Below, one piece after another: positions 1-5,818 of a DNA stretch of 5,818 nt. Source of the DNA: Paracoccaceae bacterium (GTDB taxonomy: Bacteria; Pseudomonadota; Alphaproteobacteria; Rhodobacterales; Rhodobacteraceae); contig JALORM010000249.1 in NCBI GenBank assembly GCA_025458985.1, forward strand, positions 1 to 5,818, read 5' to 3'. How positions within the stretch are numbered: position 1 is the first letter of the stretch; each line of letters starts with the position of its first letter. Both the position numbers and the translations under genes were made by a program. Under the pieces are notes generated by a model. It had not been told where the DNA came from, ran no database searches, and was given only the letters and a program-made list of their open reading frames with translations.

Positions 1-56
1 TTTTTTGCGCAGGACAAGCAGGACAACTGACAAACACGAGGGAGGAAAGGACGACG
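1..56 (+). other. Leader of the binding-protein gene (partial, window edge)
   Basis: This short stretch precedes the first gene. It begins with six T residues at the window edge, which could be the tail of an upstream terminator or chance. An 8-base direct repeat, CAGGACAA, occurs at 10-17 and 19-26. A purine-rich ribosome-binding region follows (GGAGG at 41-45, AAAGGA at 46-51), ending 5 to 11 bases before the ATG at 57. No convincing -35/-10 pair is visible, so the operon promoter probably lies to the left of the window. Confidence 0.4.
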
Positions 57-1391
57 ATGAGCCTGAAGAAGATTTCCCTGGGATCGTTCCGGGTATCCGC
101 GGTTCTTGCAGCTCTTGCGCTGGCCGTGCCGGCTGCGGCAGACGAGACGCAGTATTTCCCCATCCCCAGCAGCCGGGTCGGCCCCTATTCCGCGATGGGC
201 ACGGGCTACTATGGCGCGCAGATCGACTATCTGAACTACGTCAACATGAATGGCGGCGTGAACGGCGTCATGCTGACCTGGCAGGAATGCGAGACCGAGT
301 ACAACGCCGCCAAGACCGTCGAATGCTATCAGCGCCTGCTCGAGAAGGACGGCCAGAAGATCGTCGTTTTCGACACGCTGGGCACGCCGGGTGCCTATGC
401 GGTCATCGACCGGATGGCCACGGACGAGGTTGTGCTTGCGCAGTACGGCTACGGACGCACCGACGCGGCCGACGGCACCGTCTGGCCCTGGGTCTTCAAC
501 GCCGCCGGGCACTACTGGTCGCAGGTCGCCGTGCAGATGCGCTTCATGGCCGAACAGGAAGGCGGCATCGAGAACATGCGCGGCAAGAAGGTCGTGCACA
601 TGCACATCGACAGCGCCTTCGGCCGCGAGCCGCTGCCTGCGATGCGCGCCATCGCCGAGCAGTGGGGCGTCACGCTGGTCGAGATCGCGGTGCCCCCGCC
701 CGGCCTCGAGCAGCAGTCGCAGTGGCTGCAGGTCCGCCGCGAACGGCCCGACTGGGTGACCTTCTGGGGTGCGGGCTCGGGCATGAACTCCACCGGGATG
801 ACCAACGCGGCCCGCATCGGCTTTCCGCGCGACCGGATGATCTATGTCTCGTTCGGCGCCGCCGAAGAGGACATGTACCCGGCAGGCGACAGCTCGGTCG
901 GGACCTACGCCATGGCCAATGCCCTGCCCGGGAAGGAGTTCCCGCTGGTCAAGGCGATCGAGGAGCAGGTCTATGGCGCGGGCGAGGGCAATCTTGCCGA
1001 TCCCAACCGGGTCGGGACCGTCTACTGGAACCGCGGGCTTGCGGCGGCGGTGATGTGGATCGAAGCGCTGAAGAACGCGCAGGAAATCCACGGCAAGGTC
1101 GGCCAGGCGGTGACCGGCGCCGAGTTCCGCGACGGCTATGAGGCGCTGAACATGACGCCCGAGCGGCTTGAGGAAATCGGCATCGGCGGCATGGTCGCGC
1201 CCTTCGCGCTGTCCTGTGCAGAACACGCGGGGCCCGGGCGGTTCGCCATGATGCAATGGGACGGAACCAAGTTCGTGCAGGTCACGGACTGGAACGAGCC
1301 GAATGACCCGGCGTTCATCCGGCAGCTCATTGCCGACTCGGCCGCCAAGTACGCCGCCGAGAACGGCATCACGCCCCGCACCTGCCCCTGA
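57..1391 (+). CDS. Periplasmic substrate-binding protein of a HAAT/Liv-type ABC importer
   Basis: This 444-residue secreted protein binds the ligand in the periplasm and delivers it to the LivH/LivM permease encoded downstream. Residues 1-28 form a signal peptide: a basic start (MSLKK), a hydrophobic core around 14-25, and an AAA site with likely cleavage between A28 and D29. There is no lipobox cysteine, so it should be soluble. The mature part fits the type I periplasmic-binding fold (Peripla_BP_6 / LivJ-like) but is longer than classic LivJ (about 345 residues mature). It has four cysteines, C78 and C90 close together and C387 and C443 near the C-terminus, suggesting two disulfides. The start is well supported by GGAGG and AAAGGA just upstream. 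In my recollection of the family, similar proteins often sit beside acyl-CoA synthetase genes, which hints at an organic or aromatic acid rather than an amino acid. The sequence does not show the ligand. The family call is firm; the substrate is unknown. Confidence 0.93.
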   Translation: MSLKKISLGSFRVSAVLAALALAVPAAADETQYFPIPSSRVGPYSAMGTGYYGAQIDYLNYVNMNGGVNGVMLTWQECETEYNAAKTVECYQRLLEKDGQKIVVFDTLGTPGAYAVIDRMATDEVVLAQYGYGRTDAADGTVWPWVFNAAGHYWSQVAVQMRFMAEQEGGIENMRGKKVVHMHIDSAFGREPLPAMRAIAEQWGVTLVEIAVPPPGLEQQSQWLQVRRERPDWVTFWGAGSGMNSTGMTNAARIGFPRDRMIYVSFGAAEEDMYPAGDSSVGTYAMANALPGKEFPLVKAIEEQVYGAGEGNLADPNRVGTVYWNRGLAAAVMWIEALKNAQEIHGKVGQAVTGAEFRDGYEALNMTPERLEEIGIGGMVAPFALSCAEHAGPGRFAMMQWDGTKFVQVTDWNEPNDPAFIRQLIADSAAKYAAENGITPRTCP

Positions 1392-1397
1392 GACCGA

Positions 1398-1440
1398 CCT
1401 CCTGTGCCCGGCATCCCTTGCGGAGCCGGGGCACAGGAGG
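1398..1440 (+). terminator. Strong stem-loop just after the binding-protein stop codon
   Basis: CCTCCTGTGCCCGGC (1398-1412) pairs with GCCGGGGCACAGGAGG (1425-1440): 15 base pairs with one bulged base and a 12-base loop in which TCC and GGA can pair further. It begins 7 bases after the stop codon at 1389-1391. No T-run follows, so it is not a canonical intrinsic terminator. A structure in this position often protects the upstream mRNA from 3' exonucleases or lets only part of the transcription pass, giving more binding protein than ATPase and permease. The pairing is seen directly; the role is inferred. Confidence 0.6.
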
Positions 1441-1449
1441 CGGCGGAGA

Positions 1450-1467
1450 ACCGGCCCTGCGGCCGGT
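1450..1467 (+). other. Second small hairpin in the gap before livF
   Basis: ACCGGCC (1450-1456) and GGCCGGT (1461-1467) form a perfect 7-base-pair stem with a CTGC loop, ten bases after the larger stem-loop. Together they fill most of the 134-base gap between the binding-protein gene and livF. There is no T-run. It probably adds to the stability or processing of the transcript. In DNA this rich in G and C, a stem of this size can also arise by chance. Confidence 0.4.
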
Positions 1468-1498
1468 GCCCGGCGCAGGACAGCCCGCCACCCAGATC

Positions 1499-1529
1499 GA
1501 GGACCGCAGCAATGGCGCATGCCCGATGA
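1499..1529 (+). promoter_or_regulatory. Ribosome-binding site and five-codon mini-ORF coupled to the livF start
   Basis: GAGGA (1499-1503) lies 8 bases before an ATG at 1512, ideal spacing. That ATG opens a reading frame of only five codons (M-A-H-A-R), ending in TGA at 1527-1529. The TGA overlaps the livF ATG at 1526 as ATGA. The livF ATG has no ribosome-binding site of its own, since GAGGA is 22 bases away from it. Translation of livF may therefore depend on ribosomes finishing the mini-ORF and restarting. Alternatively, the ATG at 1512 was once the gene start and a small indel has put it out of frame. Confidence 0.4.
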
Positions 1530-2334
1530 CCGCGACGGCACATTCACACCCCGCTTCTCCTGCCGCCAGCGCCGCGACCGGCGGCGACATCCTGTCGGTC
1601 AATTCGATCGCTGTCGCCTATGGCGGCGTGATCTCGGCCCTGCACGACGTGTCGCTGACCGTCCCGCGCGGCCAGATCGTGGCCCTGCTGGGCGGCAACG
1701 GAGCGGGGAAGAGCACCACGCTCAAGGCGATATCCACCATGCTCGCCAGCGAACGCGGCAAGGTCACCCGGGGGTCCATCACCTATGACGGCACCGCGGT
1801 GACGGACCAGACGCCGTCGGACATGGTGGGCCTGGGCATGGTGCAGGTGCTGGAGGGGCGGCGCTGTTTCGCCCACCTGACGGTGGAGGAGAACATCATC
1901 TCGGGCGCCTTCTCGCGCAAGTTGTCCAAGGGCGACATGCAGGCCGAGCTGGACCGGATCTACACCAGCAGCAGATGACCGCGGTGGCGCGCGCGATGAT
2001 GGCCAAGCCCCGGATGCTGCTTCTGGACGAGCCGTCGATGGGCCTTGCCCCGCAGCTGGTGGCCGAAATCTTCAACATCGTGCGCGAGCTGAACACGCAG
2101 GAGAAGGTCAGCATCCTTCTGGCCGAACAGAACACCAACATCGCGCTGCGCAACGCGAACTACGGCTACATCATCGAAAGCGGCCACGTGATGATGCACG
2201 GGCCCGCCGAGGCCCTGCGCAACGACGACAAGATCAAGGAATTCTACCTCGGCATCTCGAAGGAGGGCCGCAAGAACTTCCGCGATGTGCTGCGCAAGGA
2301 AAGCGACAAGCACGCCGACCTGCATCACCACTGA
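1526..2334 (+). pseudogene. livF: Disrupted LivF-type ABC ATPase lacking the signature motif
   Basis: Two reading frames together resemble one LivF ATPase. The first (1526-1978, 150 residues) carries a conserved Tyr at 32, Walker A GGNGAGKST (56-64) and Q-loop Gln107, and follows the family up to T147. It then reads S-S-R and stops. The second (1975-2334, 119 residues) opens at an ATG overlapping that stop and carries Walker B (MLLLDEP, residues 14-20), the AEQN stretch that replaces the switch histidine in LivF proteins, and a family-typical C-terminus. Family members have about 20 residues between these parts, of the type YFPRLK...SGGEQQ, holding the ABC signature. Here only the final QQ codons remain, in the second frame, at 1969-1974. 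The missing length must be 3n+1 bases; I estimate about 58. A -1 frameshift would join the halves but not restore the signature. Codon use looks normal on both sides, so the lesion is recent or a sequence error. The start at 1526 is the best in-frame ATG; a TTG at 1418 lies inside a hairpin loop. An intact protein would be about 290 residues. Confidence 0.85.
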
Positions 2335-2361
2335 CCGCCACGCCAGGAGACGACATCGACC

Positions 2362-3159
2362 ATGACGCAGGTCCGGAACTTTTCCATCGGCGGCCCGGTG
2401 CTCGAAGTGCAGAACATCTCGCTCAGGTTCGGGGGCGTGAAGGCGATCACCGACACCTCGTTCAAGGTCCTGATGCACGAGATCAGGGCGATCATCGGCC
2501 CCAACGGCGCGGGCAAGAGTTCGCTCCTGAACTGCATCAACGGCATCTACAAGCCGCAGGAGGGCAAGATCCTCTTCAAGGGCGAGGTGCTGGACAGGAT
2601 CAGCCCCAACATCATCGCGCGGAAGGGCATCTCGCGCACCTTCCAGAACCTGGCGCTGTTCAAGCGCATGTCGGTGATCGACAACATCCTGGTCGGCCGC
2701 CGGCTGCACATGAGCGCGAACTTCCTGCAGGTGGCCTTCCAGACCCCGGCCGCCACGCGCGAGGAACGCGAGAACCGCGAGCGCTGCGAGGAGATCGTGG
2801 ATTTCCTGGAGATCCGCGACATCCGCGACACCCCGGTCGGGCGCCTGCCCTATGGCCTGCAGAAGAAGGTGGAACTTGGCCGCGCGCTGGCGACCGAGGC
2901 GGACGTGCTGCTGCTGGACGAGCCGATGGCAGGCATGAACGTCGAGGAAAAGCGCGAGATGTGCCGCTTCATCCTGAAGGTGAACGACGAGCTCGGGACG
3001 ACAATGGTCCTGATCGAACACGACATGGGCGTGGTCATGGACATCTCCGACAACGTGGTCGTGCTCGACTACGGCAAGATCATCGCGGACGGCCCGCCCG
3101 AGGCCGTGCGCACCAATCAGAACGTGATCGACGCCTATCTGGGGGTGGCCCATGATTGA
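2362..3159 (+). CDS. livG: LivG-type ABC importer ATPase
   Basis: This 265-residue cytoplasmic ATPase hydrolyses ATP to power uptake and normally pairs with LivF under the LivH/LivM permease. Visible motifs in order are Walker A GPNGAGKSS (46-54), Q-loop FQN with Gln95, a LivG-type signature LPYGLQ (162-167), Walker B VLLLDEP (182-188) with catalytic Glu187, and the switch histidine His220 in LIEHDMG. The stretch between Q-loop and signature is long, as usual for LivG. The signature is degenerate compared with LSGGQ, which is normal in this subfamily. AGGAGA (2345-2350) lies 11 bases before the ATG. The gene starts 27 bases after the livF stop and overlaps livH by 8 bases, so it is part of the same transcript. 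The frame is intact with nothing missing. Because livF is broken, this is the only complete ATPase in the window. Confidence 0.94.
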   Translation: MTQVRNFSIGGPVLEVQNISLRFGGVKAITDTSFKVLMHEIRAIIGPNGAGKSSLLNCINGIYKPQEGKILFKGEVLDRISPNIIARKGISRTFQNLALFKRMSVIDNILVGRRLHMSANFLQVAFQTPAATREERENRERCEEIVDFLEIRDIRDTPVGRLPYGLQKKVELGRALATEADVLLLDEPMAGMNVEEKREMCRFILKVNDELGTTMVLIEHDMGVVMDISDNVVVLDYGKIIADGPPEAVRTNQNVIDAYLGVAHD

Positions 3160-4054
3160 GGTCCTGTTCTTCTTCGAGGTCGTGCTGGCGGGCATGCTGG
3201 CCGGCACGATGTATTCGCTGGTCGCGCTTGGCTTCGTGCTGATCTACAAGGCATCGTCCACGTTCAACTTCGCGCAGGGCGCGATGGTGTTCTTTGCCGT
3301 GCTGTCCTTCGTGGGCTTCATGGAACTGGGCATGCCCTTTGCGCTGGCCTTCCTTGTGACCGTCCTTCTGATGGTCGCGGTCGGCTATGCCACCGAGCGG
3401 CTGGTCCTCGGCCCGCTCACGGGGCAGAACGAGGACACGCTTCTGATGGGCACGATCGGGCTGGCCTTCGTGCTGCAGGGGCTGGCGCAGGCCGTCTGGG
3501 GGGTCGAGGTGCGCCGGCTTGACCTTGGCATCGGCGACTTTCCGATCCCGTGGGTCGCCGACAACCTCGGCATCTTCGTCAGCGCGCTGGACGTGGCGGC
3601 AGGCGTCGTGTCGGCGGTGCTGATCGTGCTGCTCGTCCTTCTGTTCCGGTTCACCAAGATGGGTCTTGGCCTGCGCGCGGTGGCCGACGACCCCGGGGCC
3701 GCGGCCTCCATCGGGATCCCGCTCAAGACGATCATGCTGATGGTCTGGTCGGCGGCGGGCTTCGTGGCGCTGGTGGCGGGCATGATGTGGGGGGCGCGGG
3801 CGGGGGTGCAGTTCGCGCTGGTCGACCTGGCGCTGAAGGCGCTGCCGGTGCTGATCATCGGCGGGTTCTCGTCGATCCCGGGGGCGATCATCGGCGGGCT
3901 GATCATCGGCGTCGTCGAAAAGACGCTCGAGGTCTACGTGGGTCCGTCCTTCGGTGGCGGGATCGAAGGCTGGGCGCCCTACGTCCTGGCCATCTTCTTC
4001 CTTCTCTGGCGGCCCGAGGGGCTGTTCGGAGAAAAGATCATCCGTCGCGTGTGA
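3152..4054 (+). CDS. livH: LivH-type permease of the HAAT ABC importer
   Basis: This 300-residue inner-membrane protein forms half of the transport channel with LivM. The family motif around residues 32-44 (YKASSTFNFAQGA) is characteristic of LivH. About eight hydrophobic segments are visible, roughly at 8-31, 44-58, 62-80, 97-115, 140-166, 191-214, 228-256 and 274-286. The cytoplasmic loop near 170-190, with LRAVADDPGAAASIGI, is the EAA-like region that docks on the ATPases. Length is normal for the family. The start codon overlaps the last 8 bases of livG (ATGATTGA), which indicates translational coupling. The ribosome-binding site lies inside livG and is weak (GGGGGTGG, 3141-3148). The reading frame is complete with no lesion seen. 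Confidence 0.94.
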   Translation: MIEVLFFFEVVLAGMLAGTMYSLVALGFVLIYKASSTFNFAQGAMVFFAVLSFVGFMELGMPFALAFLVTVLLMVAVGYATERLVLGPLTGQNEDTLLMGTIGLAFVLQGLAQAVWGVEVRRLDLGIGDFPIPWVADNLGIFVSALDVAAGVVSAVLIVLLVLLFRFTKMGLGLRAVADDPGAAASIGIPLKTIMLMVWSAAGFVALVAGMMWGARAGVQFALVDLALKALPVLIIGGFSSIPGAIIGGLIIGVVEKTLEVYVGPSFGGGIEGWAPYVLAIFFLLWRPEGLFGEKIIRRV

Positions 4055-4071
4055 ACGGGAAGGCGCAAGAC

Positions 4072-5142
4072 ATGACCTCGAAGCCGATCCTCGGACCCTA
4101 TTCGCAAGGCGACATCCTGCGCCTCGGTGCCGCGATGGCGGTGACCTTCCTCGTGCTGCCGCTGATCATCCAGAGCGACTACTGGTATTCGTCGATCCTG
4201 ATCCCCTGGCTCTGCCTTGCCCTTGCCGCCATCGGGCAGCAGTTCGTGATGGGCTATGCCGGTCAGCTTGCGCTGGGGGCGGCAGGCTTCATGGCGGCGG
4301 GCGCCTTCGCCCTCTACAACATCGAGCTGCGCCTGCCCTGGATGCCCTTTCCGCTGGCGCTGTTCTTCTCGGGGCTGATCGCCGCCGCGCTGGGCGTGCT
4401 GTTCGGCCTGCCCAGCCTGCGCGTGCGCGGCATCTATCTGATGGTGGCCACCCTTGCCGCCCAGTTCTTCATCATCTGGACGATCGACAAGTTCGGCTGG
4501 TTCAAGAACTACGACACCTCGGGCATCATCACGGCGCAGGACATCGTAATCTTCGGGCACGCCTTCACCTCGCCGCTTGAGATGTATCTTGTGGTGGCGG
4601 CCGTGGTGACCGTGCTGACGATCCTCGCGATCAACATGACGCGCGGGTCGGTCGGGCGGAACTGGATGGCGGTGCGCGACATGGACATCGCCGCCGAAAG
4701 CATGGGCATCTCGCTTCTGCGGACCAAGCTGCAGGCTTTCGCGCTCAGCGCCTTCTATTGCGGGGTGGCGGGGGCGCTCTTCGCCTTCACCTACCTCAAG
4801 TCGCTGGAGCCGGTGGCCTTCGACATCAAGCTGTCGTTCCAGATCCTGTTCATGGTGATCCTGGGCGGGCTTGGCACGATCAACGGCGCCTTCATCGGGG
4901 CGGGGTTCATCCTGCTGTTCCCGGTCGTCCTGAACACGGTTGGAAACGCCTGGTTCCACGGCATGATCGACGCCACGATCATCTCGGCCATCGAGCAGGT
5001 GGTGTTCGGCGCCCTGATCATCCTGTTCCTGATCTACGAGCCGCTTGGCATGGCCAAGCTGTGGGAGAAGCTGCGCGCGCGCACTTTCGGCATGTCGGCC
5101 GTCCGTCCGACCGTGCCTGCCGATCTTGCCCAGAAACCCTGA
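4072..5142 (+). CDS. livM: LivM-type permease of the HAAT ABC importer
   Basis: This 356-residue inner-membrane protein is the second channel subunit, partner of LivH. The family motif GYAGQLALGAAGF (61-73) matches the LivM GxxGxxSLG-type segment. The loop RDMDIAAESMGIS (202-214) is the EAA-like ATPase contact. About nine hydrophobic stretches are visible, including 17-34, 41-60, 94-116, 120-138, 170-187, 220-240, 256-287 and 302-322. The C-terminal tail after EPLGM is short and polar, as is typical. I chose ATG at 4072 because GGAAGG (4058-4063) sits 8 bases before it. An in-frame GTG at 4051 overlaps the livH stop as GTGA and would add seven residues, but it lacks a well-spaced ribosome-binding site. 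This is the last gene of the operon. The frame is intact. Confidence 0.94.
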   Translation: MTSKPILGPYSQGDILRLGAAMAVTFLVLPLIIQSDYWYSSILIPWLCLALAAIGQQFVMGYAGQLALGAAGFMAAGAFALYNIELRLPWMPFPLALFFSGLIAAALGVLFGLPSLRVRGIYLMVATLAAQFFIIWTIDKFGWFKNYDTSGIITAQDIVIFGHAFTSPLEMYLVVAAVVTVLTILAINMTRGSVGRNWMAVRDMDIAAESMGISLLRTKLQAFALSAFYCGVAGALFAFTYLKSLEPVAFDIKLSFQILFMVILGGLGTINGAFIGAGFILLFPVVLNTVGNAWFHGMIDATIISAIEQVVFGALIILFLIYEPLGMAKLWEKLRARTFGMSAVRPTVPADLAQKP

Positions 5143-5145
5143 ACG

Positions 5146-5206
5146 CCGGCGGGGGCTTGGGCCGCCACGGACGGCCCAGGGTGGCAGCCGAAGAGCCCCC
5201 TGCCGG
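5146..5206 (+). terminator. Nested stem-loop at the end of the operon
   Basis: An outer stem pairs CCGGCGGGGGCT (5146-5157) with AGCCCCCTGCCGG (5194-5206): 12 base pairs with one bulged T. It encloses an inner hairpin, TGGGCCG (5158-5164) with CGGCCCA (5172-5178), which extends to nine pairs if the outer stem opens. It begins 3 bases after the livM stop codon. No T-run follows, so termination may be factor-assisted. Lying between convergent genes, it may act on transcripts from both sides. The pairing is seen; the role is inferred. Confidence 0.5.
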
Positions 5207-5304
5207 AGCATCGCAGGCAGGCAGCGACCTGCCCCCCACGCCGTCCCGTGCCAGGGTTTGCGCCCCGCCTTGTACGATGGCCGCAGACAGCCCTTGCGGC
5301 GGGC
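5207..5304. other. Gap between convergent genes, no gene seen
   Basis: This is the rest of the 162-base gap between livM and the minus-strand gene. I see only weak short pairings, such as AGCCC (5289-5293) with GGGCT (5301-5305) at the minus-strand stop. These might help terminate the minus-strand transcript but are too small to call. No open reading frame here resembles a gene. Confidence 0.4.
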
Positions 5305-5818
5305 TCAGCCCGGGCCGGGCCGGCGGCAGGGACGCGCTTCATGCCGCTCTCTCAGGACCAGCCGGGCCAGCACGAGCACGCTCGACACCGCTGTCCCTGC
5401 GAGCAGACCGATCCAGAGGCCGGTCACGCCCTGCTGCTGCGCCTCGCAGAGGAACACGCCCAGCGGCGCTCCGACGACCCAATGCCCGAACAGGGTGGCG
5501 AGCATCGGGGCGCGCGCATCCTTCCGGCCGCGCAGCAGGCCGGACGCGGCGGCGCCAGGGGTGCCGAAAAGCTCCATCGCGCCCAGCAGCATCAGAAGCC
5601 CCGCGGCCATCGCCGCCGCGGCCGCCCCTGCCGGCGACGTGTCGAAGAATGCGGCGGACAGAGGGACCGCGCCGAGGACGAAGGCCGCGCAGAGGCCCGC
5701 GCCGGCCGTGAGGGACACGCCAAGGGCGGCCATGACGACCCCCCGACCGGCTGCCCGGTCGCCCGCGCTCTCTGCACGCGCCATCCGCACCAGCGAGGCC
5801 TGGAGCAAGGCCGCGGGA
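5305..5818 (-). CDS. MATE-family multidrug/cation exporter, C-terminal part (cut by window edge)
   Basis: The visible 170 residues look like the last third or so of a MATE (NorM/DinF-like) inner-membrane exporter, which extrudes drugs or metabolites in exchange for H+ or Na+. Four hydrophobic segments are visible, consistent with the final four of the usual twelve. Family features include the LVRMARAESAGD stretch, resembling the VRVGxALGAGD loop before a membrane segment, and GLLRGRKDARAPML, resembling the ALRGxxDTRxPM loop. The protein ends in a short basic tail. The frame stays open to the right edge, so the start lies outside the window. A TTG at 5808-5806 is not a credible start because conserved sequence continues through it. 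The gene converges on the transporter operon and there is no sign of a functional link. The subfamily and substrate cannot be told from this fragment, and length-based comparison is not possible. Another polytopic exporter family of similar fold is the main alternative. Confidence 0.78.
   Translation of the reverse strand, partial: PAALLQASLVRMARAESAGDRAAGRGVVMAALGVSLTAGAGLCAAFVLGAVPLSAAFFDTSPAGAAAAAMAAGLLMLLGAMELFGTPGAAASGLLRGRKDARAPMLATLFGHWVVGAPLGVFLCEAQQQGVTGLWIGLLAGTAVSSVLVLARLVLRERHEARPCRRPGPG

Noticed and set aside
5..1141. A 378-codon plus-strand frame overlapping the binding-protein gene
   Set aside because: It is Arg-rich shadow sequence. The overlapping frame from 57 has a signal peptide, a good ribosome-binding site and family sequence along its full length.
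1418..1525. An upstream TTG start for livF at 1418
   Set aside because: The TTG lies inside the loop of the stem-loop at 1398-1440. The added 36 residues are low-complexity and have no family similarity.
1961..1980. Programmed -1 frameshifting at the CAG repeat to join the livF halves
   Set aside because: There is no canonical slippery heptamer. A -1 shift would give one polypeptide but would still lack the roughly 20 residues holding the signature motif, so it cannot rescue the protein.
1960..3207. A 415-codon open frame on the minus strand across livF and livG
   Set aside because: Its translation is rich in His, Asp, Arg and Val with no domain pattern. It lies opposite a clear LivG gene with all ATPase motifs. 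Long antisense frames are common in GC-rich DNA.
3550..4071. A long N-terminal extension of livM reading back into livH
   Set aside because: The added residues are an Arg/Gly-rich shadow of livH. LivM family similarity begins only near 4072, where a ribosome-binding site is present.
3979..5211. A 410-codon open frame on the minus strand across livM
   Set aside because: It is highly charged, low in complexity, lacks any recognisable motif, and lies opposite an intact LivM gene.
5281..5305. Possible terminator hairpin for the minus-strand MATE gene
   Set aside because: Only competing 5-base-pair stems are present (CCGCA/TGCGG and AGCCC/GGGCT), with no T-run on the minus strand. This is too weak in GC-rich sequence.
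4758..5711. A 317-codon plus-strand frame running from livM into the MATE gene
   Set aside because: It is an Arg/Pro/Ala-rich shadow without motifs. It overlaps two genes with recognisable membrane-protein sequence in other frames.
1..5818. Search for tRNA, rRNA, CRISPR arrays, insertion sequences and attachment sites
   Set aside because: No regularly spaced repeats, transposase-like frames, terminal inverted repeats or tRNA-like cloverleaf segments were seen by eye.

Overview
The window is a stretch of uniformly GC-rich bacterial DNA with closely packed genes. The codon use and the particular protein subfamilies suggest an alphaproteobacterium, most likely of the Rhodobacterales. That placement is inferred from protein style only; there is no rRNA or other marker here.

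Positions 57-5142 hold one plus-strand operon for a HAAT/Liv-type (branched-chain amino acid family) ABC importer. The order is a periplasmic substrate-binding protein (57-1391), a LivF-type ATPase (1526-2334), a LivG-type ATPase (2362-3159), a LivH-type permease (3152-4054) and a LivM-type permease (4072-5142). In an intact system the secreted binding protein delivers ligand to the LivH/LivM membrane pair, and the LivG/LivF ATPase pair drives transport. A strong stem-loop pair lies in the gap after the binding-protein gene, a common arrangement for making the periplasmic protein in excess over the membrane and ATPase subunits. The ligand cannot be read from the sequence. The binding protein belongs to a four-cysteine subfamily that is not the classic leucine-binding protein.

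The main surprise is that livF is broken. Its reading frame stops at 1976-1978, and the next frame resumes at an overlapping ATG at 1975. The break is not a simple frameshift. Roughly 20 codons are missing at the junction, including the ABC signature motif (SGGE of SGGEQQ), so no frame can give a complete ATPase. Everything else in livF looks undecayed, which points either to a very recent deletion or to a sequence or assembly error. The start of livF is also odd: the only good ribosome-binding site serves a five-codon mini-ORF whose stop overlaps the livF ATG.

Downstream of livM is a 162-base gap with a nested stem-loop. After it, on the minus strand and convergent with the operon, comes the C-terminal part of a MATE-family membrane exporter that runs off the right edge. 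I found no mobile element, CRISPR array, RNA gene or convincing new biological system in the window.
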